Shown: piece after piece, positions 50,572 through 60,025 of the stretch
Layout: every line of letters starts with the position of its first letter
Numbering within the stretch: the first letter of the stretch is position 1
Source: Clostridia bacterium
GTDB lineage: Bacteria; Bacillota; DTU025
NCBI GenBank assembly: GCA_034926675.1
Contig: JAYFQW010000012.1
Location: 1 to 64,000, forward strand
Length of the DNA: 64,000 bases
Direction of reading: 5' to 3'
Notes under the pieces: generated by a model
What the model was told of the DNA's origin: nothing
The model's database searches: none
Seen by the model: the letters and a program-made list of their open reading frames with translations, nothing else
Translations under genes and position numbers: made by a program

Positions 50572-51309
50572 TCACACAGCCTCGTAGTCAACTTCATCGT
50601 AGTCGCCAAACACGCTGGCTGCACCTTCCCCGCACAACGATGCGAAATCCGCCCTCGCTGGGATGAGCACGGCCCCTTCATCTATGCCGTGCCTCCTCAG
50701 GGAACTCGCGTAGGAGCTTATGAGATGTCCCATGTGGTAACGCCAGTCCTTGACGCCGCCCTGCTCTGCGCGAGCGCGCATTGCATCGATGCGAGCTTCC
50801 TCCTCCTGCGTTAGGTCTATTCCATTCCACCTGAACTCGCAGTGGCCGGAGCATGAGGGGTCGTGCATCGTCTTGACTTCCAGAACCAGGCTCTCGTCGA
50901 AACCCCTAACCAGATACTCGTCGACATATCTGCAGTAGAACGCGCCCTCGTGTAGTCGTCCGGTTCTTTTCCAGGCCTCATACCAAGGACAGATCAGAGT
51001 GTGCGTAACGAGAACCGGGGACCTTGCGGCAACCATGGAGGAGATAGATCCGGGCGGGGCGGTCCATTCGCAATAGGCCCTGTATGACGCCATGGAAGTG
51101 CCGTCGCCGTTGGCGATAGCCCTTTTCCTCATGCGCCCGCCTCGCTCGATGGCATACGATTTGATCGCGTCCGACAATATGGCTTCAGCAGCTTCTCCGC
51201 AGGCAGAGAGGATGTTTCTGGCAAGGGCGGAGAACAACAGGGCGTGGTGGTCCGGAAGTAGGGCGTTGGCGCCCTCGAAAGGACGCTTATCTGTATTCCT
51301 GTCTTGCAT
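50572..51309 (-). CDS. L-2-amino-thiazoline-4-carboxylate (ATC) hydrolase family protein
   Basis: 245-residue protein of the ATC hydrolase family, named after the Pseudomonas enzyme that opens the thiazoline ring during L-cysteine formation; most clostridial members are uncharacterised. Typical blocks: LARNILSACGEAAEAILSDA, RGGRMRKRAIANGDG, ICPWYEAWKRTGRLHEGAFY (C-P-W) and VDEYLVRGF. The ATG at 51309 follows AGGAGGG by about 9 bases; the frame upstream to 51432 is not typical coding. It is downstream of the FAD oxidoreductase gene on the same strand. Confidence 0.82.
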   Translation of the reverse strand: MQDRNTDKRPFEGANALLPDHHALLFSALARNILSACGEAAEAILSDAIKSYAIERGGRMRKRAIANGDGTSMASYRAYCEWTAPPGSISSMVAARSPVLVTHTLICPWYEAWKRTGRLHEGAFYCRYVDEYLVRGFDESLVLEVKTMHDPSCSGHCEFRWNGIDLTQEEEARIDAMRARAEQGGVKDWRYHMGHLISSYASSLRRHGIDEGAVLIPARADFASLCGEGAASVFGDYDEVDYEAV

Positions 51310-51428
51310 GGTTTTCAACCCTCCTGCTGAACGCGTGTTGGCAGAGGCGCGCCTATAGGAGTATCTCGCTAAGCATCTTGATGGTACCGGATTGGAACGG
51401 GTCAGGAGTAGCGAGGGGGCGCCCATGA

Positions 51429-52919
51429 TCACACCCCATCGACCGCTGTTCGAAACCGCTTTCCGTCAAGCCTGCAGATATTCTGGATAGCTCGACGGCC
51501 GGATGCCACGGCTGTCGGGAGCCCGATGGTAGCCTCGGCCCACTGCCCGACCATGTACATATTCCGTAGCCCCGAAAGGGTGCGGGTGAACCCCTTGAGC
51601 ATTGCGAGAGGCTCGCCGGGAACGCCCCAGGCCTGCAGCCCTCGCCAGTTGCCTGTGAAGCGCTCGGTTGTAACGGGCGTGGCCACGTCCGTCATCTCAA
51701 CCTGTGCGCTGATGCCCGGGAAGCGCTGTTCGAGCAACTCCAGCACCGCAGCTGCCACGCGTTGTTTCTCGTCGTCGTATTTCGCCCGGCCGGCTTCGAG
51801 TAGCCCTCGCCAATAGTCGTAGCCGGCGCTCAGCATCACCTTTACCACAGTCTTTCCCTCAGGCGCCAACGTGTCATCGAAGTTGTAGACCTCGATATCA
51901 ACTCGGTCGATCTCCCTGTCGACAATGGTGACCGGCTCGGGCAGGAACCAGGTGAGCGCCTGCGGTTCCTGCGACATGTCGCGATTCACTCCAAAAGAGA
52001 CCTGCAGCGCCATCTCTATGTGCCGTGGAGCCGCCTCATAGTAGCGCTTGATGCGCTCGTCTGCGAACTTGCCGCCCAGCATGTCGAAGATGGTGGAATG
52101 GCCGTCAGCAGCCGAGATCACCACATCGGTCTTGTGCTCCGCGTCATTTGCGATCACTCCAACGGCCCGGTTGTCCTCAACCAGTATTCTGCTCACCCGA
52201 GAGCGATAGTGAATCCTTCCGCCCAGCCTTTCGTACTGATCGGCTATGCTCTGGGCAAATGAGAGCGATCCGCCTTTGGGCCAGCCCAGAGTCTTGTTGT
52301 GGCAGCCGGCCAGGAAGTTGAGATGAAGAAACATGGGTATATCGGCGAAATCGTACTGCACGGTGGGAAAGGCACGCCGTAGAAACGGGTCTTGGAAACG
52401 CGCTGCGAACTGGTCGAGCGTCACCCTGCTCCATTTCATGAAGGCCCCGGCCACGGGCCCGGCTTTGAGCGCGACTTGCAGAGGAGCTATGGCCATCAGT
52501 GAGAACAGGTCAATGCGGGCGAACTTTCGGGCTCCATTGGTATACTCTTCGATCACCTTGGCATCCGCCGGCGACAGCTGCTTCATGTGCCGCTCCAGTC
52601 GATCAATGTCGGCATACACGGTGAGCACCAGGCCATCAGCCGACTCCACCTGCGTCAAGGTGTCGCGAAAGACCATTTCGCGCCCCTGGACTGCTCCGAG
52701 CTCCTCCCACAATCGGTAGAGCTCAACCCCTGGGCTCGCTCCGGCCAGATGATGAATGCAGCCATCTACGGTGTAGCCTTTGCGCTTCCATGCGGTGCAT
52801 AGCCCTCCAGGCTTGTCGTGCGCCTCGTAGATCTCAGTACTGTAGCCGTTCATCTGTGCGTAGCAGCCTGCCGCTAGCCCGGCGATCCCAGCGCCGATGA
52901 TGATAGACCTCTTAGTCAT
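51429..52919 (-). CDS. FAD-dependent oxidoreductase (phytoene desaturase/CrtI-like)
   Basis: 496-residue flavoprotein. The N-terminal Rossmann motif IIIGAGIAGLAAGCYAQMNG and the GGLCTAWKRKGYTVDGCIHH block place it in the phytoene desaturase/RetSat-like amine oxidase superfamily; the C-terminal FAD contact is MYMVGQWAEATIGLPTAVAS. The ATG at 52919 overlaps the stop of the upstream GNAT-kinase gene (TAATG) and has GGGAGG upstream. No carotenoid gene is nearby, so the substrate is open. Confidence 0.82.
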   Translation of the reverse strand: MTKRSIIIGAGIAGLAAGCYAQMNGYSTEIYEAHDKPGGLCTAWKRKGYTVDGCIHHLAGASPGVELYRLWEELGAVQGREMVFRDTLTQVESADGLVLTVYADIDRLERHMKQLSPADAKVIEEYTNGARKFARIDLFSLMAIAPLQVALKAGPVAGAFMKWSRVTLDQFAARFQDPFLRRAFPTVQYDFADIPMFLHLNFLAGCHNKTLGWPKGGSLSFAQSIADQYERLGGRIHYRSRVSRILVEDNRAVGVIANDAEHKTDVVISAADGHSTIFDMLGGKFADERIKRYYEAAPRHIEMALQVSFGVNRDMSQEPQALTWFLPEPVTIVDREIDRVDIEVYNFDDTLAPEGKTVVKVMLSAGYDYWRGLLEAGRAKYDDEKQRVAAAVLELLEQRFPGISAQVEMTDVATPVTTERFTGNWRGLQAWGVPGEPLAMLKGFTRTLSGLRNMYMVGQWAEATIGLPTAVASGRRAIQNICRLDGKRFRTAVDGV

Positions 52920-54592
52920 TAGGATTCCTCCCTGTAGTTGGTGGAAGGATCGAGCCACCGTAACAGACTCTTCAGCAGCGCACCGCTTTTCAGTTCCTCC
53001 AGCGAAGTGTTCGCCCATCGGGGGAAGACTTCTCGTTCGCAGGCGAAAAACAGTGTGGTGAGCGGCGATAAGACGGCGTCAGCAAGTCTTTCCTCCTTGC
53101 CGATTCCATTCGTGCCGTATTCACTCAAAAACGCTTCATTCGCGTCGGTCGTGAGCGAGCTTGTCACATTGCGGATGTCAGCGAAGGCGTAACCCTTGCC
53201 GAGCAGGTTGAAGTCCAGCATCATGGCGGAGGTGTAGTCTCTGGAGACGACAAGATTCGTCCAGTAGAAATCATTGTACGTCAGCGTGCGCGGCAAAGAA
53301 TCGATCAGGCGGCGCACATCGGCAAAGCGCTCCCGAAGAGTATCCCACAGCGCGTTTGCCCGAGTGCCCGTTTTCTCCGCCACCATATCCATGTTTGGCG
53401 GCGTGATAACATCCGTCTCGTCATAGAGCGCGGAGCTATGGGTTGAAACACAGGCACGTCCCTTCTCATGCAGCGTTTTGTACCAGCGCGCGAGGGCTGC
53501 GGCGGTCTGTGTGTCGGACAGGTCGTCTTCACAGCCCAGCCGGAACCGGGTATCGCTCTCCACGTCCGGCAAAAGCAAGGCATTGCTCGTGTGCCTCAAC
53601 ATCGGCAATACCGGGACGCCAAGCGAGGTGAGCAGCTTGTAGTTCTCGATTTCCCGCCTGTCCTTCGGCCTGTCGAACGCCTTGAGTACATATCTCTCGC
53701 CCTCGGATTCCAAGCGATACACCGAGATGCCGTCCTTGACCCGTATTGGTGTTACGACAGGTATACGCACACCCATCTCGGCAAGCTGCAGCACAGTTGA
53801 TGACGGGAGAAGCTTTTCGGCGTAGCCATGCTCCCTGAGCGTTTGATTGATGACAGCCATAGCATGTGCATCAATCCCCTCCCATTCGAGCATTTGCCGT
53901 CCGCTTAGGCGGTTGAGCCATGCGAGCGTTGTGATGTTATGCTCGGCAAAGGCCTTTCGCGCCGCCGGTTCCAGCTTGTCTGTCAGCACGTCAATCGGGA
54001 TCATCGAGGCCGGTTCCTTATGAGGAAACGTCCGGTCAAACGCCTCGGCATCCTCCGATTTCACCGCAAAAACCGGGTCTTCATGAAACGCGCCGGAGAC
54101 GCCGTCCAGCGCCCCGTCGTGGAGCGGCATGGCCATGAGCGCGTCAAAGTTCTTCCCGTTCGGCGTTGTAATGCCGAAGGCTTTGGCGTTGCGGAATCCA
54201 AAACGCGGGTAATAGTCGGGATGCCCGTAAAACACGATTGCCCCATATCCCATCCGCTTTGCCCCGCGTATTGAATGACGCATGAGCGCCGAGCCGACGC
54301 CGCAATGCCAGTACGCGGGCAAGACCGAAAGCGGGCCGAAGGTCAGCACTCCCGTTTCATTGCCGTTGTCATTAACGACTCTTGCTTTTGAACACATCAC
54401 ATTCCCGACAAGCTTGCCGTCCATCTCGGCTACGAAGTCGAGTTCCGGCACAAACGCCGGGACGCTCCGGAGCAAATGGACTAGATAATGCTCATCGCAG
54501 GTAGGGTTTGTGAATCCCCAAAATGCTTCGCGGGTGAGATTCTCCACGGCGCGGTAGTCCTCAGGCCGCTCAAGGCGTAAAACGATGCTCAA
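52919..54592 (-). CDS. GNAT acetyltransferase fused to an aminoglycoside-phosphotransferase-like domain
   Basis: 557-residue fusion. Residues 1-160 are a GNAT N-acetyltransferase (LTREAFWGFTNPTCDEHYLV, FGPLSVLPAYWHCGVGSALM with the acetyl-CoA loop, YPRFGFRNAKAFGI). Residues ~270-550 look like an APH/choline-kinase-like domain: YVLKAFDRPKDRREIENYKL (ATP-binding Lys), and a catalytic loop LTYNDFYWTNLVV followed by MMLDFNLLGKG. The usual H-x-D is Y-N-D here, with Asp and Asn kept. Both parts suggest modification of a small amine such as an antibiotic. It is followed by the FAD oxidoreductase gene with a one-base overlap. Confidence 0.8.
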   Translation of the reverse strand: MSIVLRLERPEDYRAVENLTREAFWGFTNPTCDEHYLVHLLRSVPAFVPELDFVAEMDGKLVGNVMCSKARVVNDNGNETGVLTFGPLSVLPAYWHCGVGSALMRHSIRGAKRMGYGAIVFYGHPDYYPRFGFRNAKAFGITTPNGKNFDALMAMPLHDGALDGVSGAFHEDPVFAVKSEDAEAFDRTFPHKEPASMIPIDVLTDKLEPAARKAFAEHNITTLAWLNRLSGRQMLEWEGIDAHAMAVINQTLREHGYAEKLLPSSTVLQLAEMGVRIPVVTPIRVKDGISVYRLESEGERYVLKAFDRPKDRREIENYKLLTSLGVPVLPMLRHTSNALLLPDVESDTRFRLGCEDDLSDTQTAAALARWYKTLHEKGRACVSTHSSALYDETDVITPPNMDMVAEKTGTRANALWDTLRERFADVRRLIDSLPRTLTYNDFYWTNLVVSRDYTSAMMLDFNLLGKGYAFADIRNVTSSLTTDANEAFLSEYGTNGIGKEERLADAVLSPLTTLFFACEREVFPRWANTSLEELKSGALLKSLLRWLDPSTNYREES

Positions 54593-54617
54593 CGGTGATT
54601 CCTCCTATTCCAGGCGA

Positions 54618-54977
54618 TCACAACTCTGTGTACTTCTTCGCATTTCCTCTGGCTCTGTCCGCGGGGTAATGCTCGGCGTTCAGGGCCATCTTCTTCTCTG
54701 CGACTTCGTTGAGGTCGATGCCGAGGGCATGGGCCAGGAAGAGTAGGTATATGTAGGCATCCCCGACTTCGTGCTCGATCTCTTCGCGTTTCTCGGCACA
54801 TCTGGCGCCGAGCTCGGAGTCGGGGGTCCACTGGAATATCGACAGGAGTTCGGATGCCTCTACGACGAGAGCGGAGGCGAGGTTCTTGGGGGTGTGGAAC
54901 TGCTTCCAGTCCCGCTCGTCGCGGAATGTAATCAGTTGATCGAGTAGTCTGCTTTGGGGTTGCTGATTCTGAGTCAC
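54618..54977 (-). CDS. MazG-like nucleotide pyrophosphohydrolase
   Basis: 119-residue all-alpha NTP pyrophosphatase of the MazG/RS21-C6 type. Metal ligands are in LVVEASELLSIFQW (E-x-x-E) and EEIEHEVGDAYIYLLFLAHAL (E-x-x-D). It hydrolyses non-canonical or damaged (d)NTPs to NMP and PPi. The GTG start is supported by GAGGAGG with 10-base spacing. It lies 25 bases upstream of the GNAT-kinase gene and probably opens that operon. Confidence 0.9.
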   Translation of the reverse strand: MTQNQQPQSRLLDQLITFRDERDWKQFHTPKNLASALVVEASELLSIFQWTPDSELGARCAEKREEIEHEVGDAYIYLLFLAHALGIDLNEVAEKKMALNAEHYPADRARGNAKKYTEL

Positions 54978-55006
54978 TTGACAAATGCCTCCTCTGCGCC
55001 TCGCAC

Positions 55007-56308
55007 TCAGTAAGATGCCTGTGGCGCAAACGTGCCTTTTCCTCTTAGGCAGCAGTCGAAGAACTCCAGCGCCAACTGGCTTATGGTGGTTAGGCAGTAT
55101 TTTGTGTCTATACTTGCTTTCCGTCCATTCAGCATCCGTGTAAGCAATGGACTCGTAAGCGCCAGATCTGTCAAAGAGAGGTGTCCTGACCCTCGCATAT
55201 GCACGCTGTAGGAGATCGCCTCCGTATCCGCAAGCAATTTCGCATTCGCTGCGTATTGCGGCAGTTCATCCAGATGACTCCATGAGCTGTCTGAGTAGAT
55301 GTTCAGCACGGGTACGGGATACGTTTCGTCATTCCACACAAACTCCCCGTCTTCGACGCCTACAATATCGCACATGAAGGGCGACTCCAAGGCAATAACC
55401 GCGCCCACATCATCCCTGAGTCGACCAATTCCCAATGCGGTAGAACCTCCCAACGAATGCCCCATAACGCCGATCTTCGTTATATCTATGAGTGCGTATA
55501 CAGGATCAGGATCGCTGCTAGCTGCCTGGCTGAGGGCATAGTCGATAACGAAGTTCAGGTCGCCTGTGCGTACTCCCATCCACTTCTGATAGTACTCACA
55601 GCTCTGCACCTTGTCGCGCTTTGCGTCCTCAGCTAGGATCTCACGCATGAAACCTCTGTCAATCAACGATACTCTCCCGTCTGTGTCGGCGGTGAACAGG
55701 CACTGGTATGTGTGGTCGATTGAGCACACAACATAACCGTGGCTTGCCAGCTCTCTGTATAGCGACAGATTGCTCGATTTCACTCCGAACGACCCATGAG
55801 AGAAGACGATAAGCGGGTATTTGCCGTCGGCGTCTTCGGGATGCCAGTATTGCACAGTGAGTCTTCTAGGTCCGCCGGCGTCGGAATACGTGTCGATGCG
55901 ACTTTCATCGGTATAGGTGTAGGCCACCGTTTCTATGCCATACGCGCCGGTGGTCTTCAGCGGTTTGCACTGCGGGAATATCAGGGCAGGGCTGAGGGCA
56001 AGCAGTACAGCCAAAAGCGCCAGAACTGCTTTTCTGATGACGCTGCCGATTCTGAATGCTGCACCATCACGATCTCTCCGTACCAGTGCTATCGCGCCTA
56101 GCAGCGCCCATATCAGCAGCAATGCTGCAAAAGCATACCAGCGAAGACTCCATTCTATGATGGACGTTATCATCAGCAGGACGAACACAGCGAAGGCGAT
56201 TATGCGCATGATGCTTCTGCCTGTCGCTTGATATGATCTTGAGTGAATGCAATACGCCGCAAATACCAGCTCAACTGCAATCGCAGCGAACAGCATGATA
56301 CTTCCCAT
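55007..56308 (-). CDS. membrane-anchored alpha/beta hydrolase
   Basis: 433 residues. The first ~110 contain four hydrophobic segments (SIMLFAAIAVELVFAAYCI, IIAFAVFVLLMITSIIEWSL, and others), followed by a PAF-acetylhydrolase/dienelactone-hydrolase-like catalytic domain: YPLIVFSHGSFGVKSSN, the nucleophile elbow GVMGHSLGGSTALG, an Asp after PVPVLNIYSDSS and a His in MRGSGHLSLTDL. The catalytic domain probably faces outward. The substrate is an ester or thioester of unknown nature. The start is uncertain: ATG 56308 or 56296. Confidence 0.78.
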   Translation of the reverse strand: MGSIMLFAAIAVELVFAAYCIHSRSYQATGRSIMRIIAFAVFVLLMITSIIEWSLRWYAFAALLLIWALLGAIALVRRDRDGAAFRIGSVIRKAVLALLAVLLALSPALIFPQCKPLKTTGAYGIETVAYTYTDESRIDTYSDAGGPRRLTVQYWHPEDADGKYPLIVFSHGSFGVKSSNLSLYRELASHGYVVCSIDHTYQCLFTADTDGRVSLIDRGFMREILAEDAKRDKVQSCEYYQKWMGVRTGDLNFVIDYALSQAASSDPDPVYALIDITKIGVMGHSLGGSTALGIGRLRDDVGAVIALESPFMCDIVGVEDGEFVWNDETYPVPVLNIYSDSSWSHLDELPQYAANAKLLADTEAISYSVHMRGSGHLSLTDLALTSPLLTRMLNGRKASIDTKYCLTTISQLALEFFDCCLRGKGTFAPQASY

Positions 56309-56734
56309 GGTTTTCGTCGTCGCACCTCACATCATTCAGCTTCGCTCATTACACTCCGCCTCGCTAGACGATTAACAACAGCTACCGCCTCTGAGACACT
56401 GCGTCTGGCAGCGTACATTGGAGAGTTTATCACACCAAGGCGCTGATTGACACTTTATGGGGGGCCCCTTCGTCAAGACACCGTTAATGGGTTTCTTAAG
56501 CAATGCCCCGTGCGCTTGAGAGGGGTGAGGGTGGTCCTTGGCGTAGTCCCCAGGGGGTGCTCTGCGGGACCCGGGCGCAGGGGTGTACTTCGCCGGGGCG
56601 CCGGGACGCTGGCTTGACCCACACATGGCGAGACTTATGCACAGGGCGCCATGAGCGTGCAGAAGACCCCCGCCTTAACATCCGCGGATCGCACCTCCCC
56701 CCATACTGAAGGCTGCTGGGGCGGTCCGCCTGTT
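56309..56734. other. GC-rich stretch without a recognised gene
   Basis: About 425 bases between the hydrolase gene and the IS3 relic. It contains several G/C runs (e.g. GGGGGGCCCC near 56460) and short open frames without ribosome binding sites. It may include the degraded outer end of the IS3 element. No RNA gene identified. Confidence 0.35.
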
Positions 56735-57300
56735 TTACCCCAGATACACCTCAGCCGGAGTCCTGTATGCTAGCGCTTGATGAGGCCTGAGGTCATTGTA
56801 AAACCCGATGTAGTCCCCAATGCCAAGTCTGGCCTGGCTACGCCTAACGCCTTCCTGACTGCGGACAGCACAACAGGTAAGGATATAGCCTGCTCTGAAG
56901 ACCGCGGCGGCTCAGGTTCGGCCCCGGGCAGATCCCGGCGATCTGCATGTCGCTCATGTAGCGCTGAATCCGCTTGTTGATGCCAGTCCTTTTTTGACCA
57001 AGCTAGCTGAGTGTTCAGCCGCCCGATCTCTGCATAAAGCTCCTTGAGCTCCCGTTCGTGGGCGGCTCTCAGCGTTTCCTGCGAGCGCCCTTCGTCAGCG
57101 AACAGGCTCGTCGTGTTCTCAACGGCAGTAGATTTCCAGCGAACTAACAGCGAAGGGGATACGCCTACCTCGGACGCAATCTTGGATAGGGGCCTATCCT
57201 CCCTGAGAAGCGCCATTACGACTTTGGCCTTGAATGACGGTGTGTAGCTCTTTCTCATGGGCACAGTCTATCGTATTTCTCCTCGCTGCAGTGTCCAAAT
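56735..57300 (-). mobile_element. IS3-family element, internally deleted
   Basis: On the minus strand: a start-proximal end with GTGGACCCAGGAATTTGGAC near 57297, orfA, the first ~25 residues of orfB, and then directly the last ~30 residues of orfB (GFYNDLRPHQALAYRTPAEV) ending in TAA at 56735-56737. The DDE catalytic core of orfB is missing, so the element is not autonomous. It lies inside a PPC-domain protein gene, which it ends prematurely. Confidence 0.75.
56770..57264 (-). pseudogene. IS3-family transposase OrfA with OrfB remnants
   Basis: The frame starts with OrfA: MRKSYTPSFKAKVVMALLRE, KIASEVGVSPSLLVRWKSTA (HTH) and a leucine-zipper-like HERELKELYAEIGRLNTQLA. It then leaves the OrfA frame; in an alternative frame the DNA reads as OrfB start (MSDMQIAGICPGPNLSRR). 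The frame runs on into out-of-frame orfB end sequence because of the internal deletion. OrfA itself may still be made, without OrfB. Confidence 0.75.
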
Positions 57301-58113
57301 TCCTGGGTCCACTATAGGCTATCTCTTTCCCGGTGGAATCCACCACTCTCAGCCTGAAGTCGGCCGGCTGTGCGCACGTGATCCGCACCTTGCCAAGAAG
57401 CGGCGTGTCGAAGTACCACCAGTCCTGATCGGTGTCGGTGGGTATGACTCCGGTCACCGGTTGCCCGAGCTGAAGGCCCCTGGCTTGGCTCGCCGAGTCG
57501 TTGGGCTCTGCGGAATCGTGCAGCGCCAGCTTGACCTGGATTTTCATGTTGTACGGAGTGTGCATGTTGTAAGCGCTTGAGCTGTAGCCTCGCATCAGCA
57601 CGTAGTAGGCGCCCGATTCGTACACATCGCCCTCAAGGAACATGTCTTGTCCAGGAGTGCCTAAGTTGCCTCCGTACAGCTGTTTCGCTCCGGAGCTGTC
57701 TACAATGGAAAGATGGTAGTCTGCCGGCTGGGTAGACGTTACCTTGATGGTGGATGGCCATGATACGTCTATCCGATAGAAGTCGACATCTCCCGGTCGG
57801 TAGATGAAGGAATCGAACTGCCTGCCCGACACAACGGTCGATGTCTGTTGGATGCTGTCGTTAGGCTCGAAGACATCGCGAGCCTCCCGGAATTCCGCCC
57901 TCAGAGTGTACGGGGTGTCGGGCTTGTGTGAGCTTGAGTATCCGCGCACAAGCATGTAGATGGTTTCGTCAGGACGGCACTCTTTCGTTTGCCAGAGCAT
58001 CGCGTGTAGTTCCGTTGACGAGTGTTACAGATGAGTCTAGAACGCCGGCCGACAGGGTAAGCAAATAAACCGCTGCTAATAGCAGAGTTAGGCGCATGTG
58101 TCGGGGCTCTGAC
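57301..58113 (-). pseudogene. secreted PPC-domain repeat protein, frameshifted and cut by IS3
   Basis: A signal peptide (MRLTLLLAAVYLLTLSAGV) begins near 58095-58113. The frame shifts near 57990, after which three PPC (pre-peptidase C-terminal) modules follow: PDETIYMLVRGYSSS, then FEPNDSIQQTSTVVSGRQF and VDFYRIDVS, and AEPNDSASQARGLQLGQPV with DQDWWYFDTP. The E-P-N-D-S and D-x-D-x-Y/F signatures are typical. The coding sequence ends at the IS3 boundary at about 57297. The original was an exported protein, perhaps with a peptidase or adhesin part. Confidence 0.65.
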
Positions 58114-58263
58114 ATGGTCGTCGCCGTCCTTTCTGCTTTGTGCTGTCTCCAGCGAGGATTTTCGCAAAGCTGGGTGTGTCCCTGCAATCCGGGCTATCCT
58201 GCAACAGATAATGTACTCTGCCCCTTCGACTCACCCTCGTCTCATCCCGGGTGCAGCAGTCTA

Positions 58264-58987
58264 GGAGTCGGCCCGAAGGAGCGCAATCGGCGATGTCGAA
58301 CTTGGCACAGACGGATCGCTTCTCCGCAAGCTAGGTCAAGAGGGGTTTTCGAGGGCCTTTTCTAAGCAGTTCGGCGTGTCCCCTGTCGACTACCGCAGGA
58401 ATCTGAGGCCCATATGTCTGTTCATGCCCGACCGGGCGCGCGATCGCTACCTCAAACTTCAGAAAGGGGAGATAGAGATGGCCACAGGTGAGGCTGCGAA
58501 GACAGTCTTTGTCCAGGTGGTTGAGCGCCCAGCGAGAAAAGTCATCCTGAGGCGAGGAGTCAAGGCCACGCACTACTTCGAGTACTGCGGCGAGATGGGC
58601 TGTGACGTGTGGGATGCTCTGTCGCGCATCAGGGAAGCGATGTATGAGCCGATCGGAATGTGGCTGCCCGCAAGCATGATCAAACCCGGCACGTCGACGT
58701 ATGTTCAGGGTGTGGAGGTTCCTGCCGACTTCTGCGGCGAGGTTCCGGACGGGTTCGAGGTGATGGACCTGCCTCCGTGCAAGATGATGGTCTTCCAGGG
58801 CGAGCCGTACGATGATTGCCACTTCCAGGAAGCCATCGGGGAGCTGTGGGAAGTCATGGAAAGGTACAAACCCGAGATCTATGGGTTCGAGTGGGCCGAC
58901 GAAGATGCGCCCAGATTCCAGCTTGCCCCCATGGGTTACCGCGGGTACATCGAAGCCCGGCCAGTCAGGCAGGTCAGCAGGGGGTAG
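58264..58987 (+). CDS. GyrI-like effector-binding domain protein with remnant AraC HTH
   Basis: The frame is open from 58264. Its first part resembles the second helix-turn-helix of AraC regulators (AIGDVELGTDG... then GFSRAFSKQFGVSPVDYRRN), with the first HTH missing. Residues from about 75 on are a GyrI-like small-molecule-binding domain: FVQVVERPARKVILRRGVKA, YVQGVEVPADFCGEVPDGFE and FQWADED-like EWADEDAPRFQLAP. A stop precedes 58264. An internal ATG at 58478 with AGGGGAG 7 bases upstream could express the GyrI domain alone (169 aa). Likely a decayed AraC-type regulator. Confidence 0.6.
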
Positions 58988-59072
58988 GCTGGTCCGAAGG
59001 GCGCAGCCTGGCTTAAGCTCCGCGTCCGCAGCCTCCCGCTGGCTGAAAATGGGGGGCCTGCGGACGTCGTGG

Positions 59073-59894
59073 CTATCGCCGCCGTCCGATGTAGAGGAGG
59101 TGTTCTGCGCCGCCGTGAATACTGGGATCTGATGCGCATCTATAGTTCAGGTCTACCCATGCGTCCCACGAGGGGCCTTCAAGCTTGTTCACCTTGTCCT
59201 CAATCATGCTCACGATTCCCTCTTGAGCAAGCAGTGCCTGAGTTTGGAACCCGACCGTCTTCATCATCGGAGCTATCTCATTAGGGTGTGCAGTGTAGAA
59301 GTCGGTGAACGCAGAGCCGATATCAAGCTCCAACGTTCCATCACTCAGCAACCGCATCATGATGTCCGAGTCGTCTGAGAGGCGCTCCGGGCTCCACTTA
59401 GCGAGGTCGCGAAAGGCAGCGTACCGGCATATGAATGTGGCGAAAATCACGCCCCCCGGACGTAGTATCCGCCGTGATTCTGTTAGGCAGCGCCTTCGGT
59501 CCTGTTCGTCTAGGAGGTGGTAGAGAGGGCCCATCAGTAGCACGGCGTCGAACTGCTCGTCCTCGAACATGCTCAGATCAGTAGCTGACGCGTGTACATA
59601 GTTTGCAATCTCCAGCGCCAGATCTTTCGCCTTCCGTTGCGCGAACTTGAGGCTAGCGGCTGATAGATCCAGCAGTGTAACCCGATAGCCAAGTGAAGCG
59701 AGGAGCATCGAATAGCGTCCCGGACCGCCTCCACAGTCCAGTACCGTGCGGGTGTCTCGGTCTGCCTTGGGCTTGGGAAGGTATTCGGCTAGCGCGCGGC
59801 TGGTTACGGCAAACTCCGTTCGGTGGCGATCCAACCTTGCCCATTCGCGCTGTACGTCAGAATCGTAGAACCGGGCGATCTTCTGTTCTCCCAT
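59073..59894 (-). CDS. class I SAM-dependent methyltransferase
   Basis: 273-residue methyltransferase with motif I VLDCGGGPGRYSMLLASLGY, motif II acidic residue in VTLLDLSAASLKFAQRKAKD, FDAVLLMGPLYHLLDEQDR (motif IV) and RRILRPGGVIFATFI (post II). The ATG at 59894 follows AGGAGGGGG; the open frame upstream to 60092 is not supported. The small-molecule substrate is unknown. Confidence 0.88.
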   Translation of the reverse strand: MGEQKIARFYDSDVQREWARLDRHRTEFAVTSRALAEYLPKPKADRDTRTVLDCGGGPGRYSMLLASLGYRVTLLDLSAASLKFAQRKAKDLALEIANYVHASATDLSMFEDEQFDAVLLMGPLYHLLDEQDRRRCLTESRRILRPGGVIFATFICRYAAFRDLAKWSPERLSDDSDIMMRLLSDGTLELDIGSAFTDFYTAHPNEIAPMMKTVGFQTQALLAQEGIVSMIEDKVNKLEGPSWDAWVDLNYRCASDPSIHGGAEHLLYIGRRR

Positions 59895-60025
59895 GGCGCC
59901 TTGCCCCCTCCTGGTCGTAGTTGGTAGACATACCGCAGGCAGCATCGTGCGCGTCAGCAAGACACTCCGGCGGGTGAGGCGCTCCGAAGGTCGCCCAGGC
60001 TGTGGCGCCGTAGCGAGGTGCAGAA

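Noticed and set aside
56830-56850. GCCTAAC-like box in the IS3 remnant
   Set aside because: Lies inside transposon coding sequence and has no partner box or arms.
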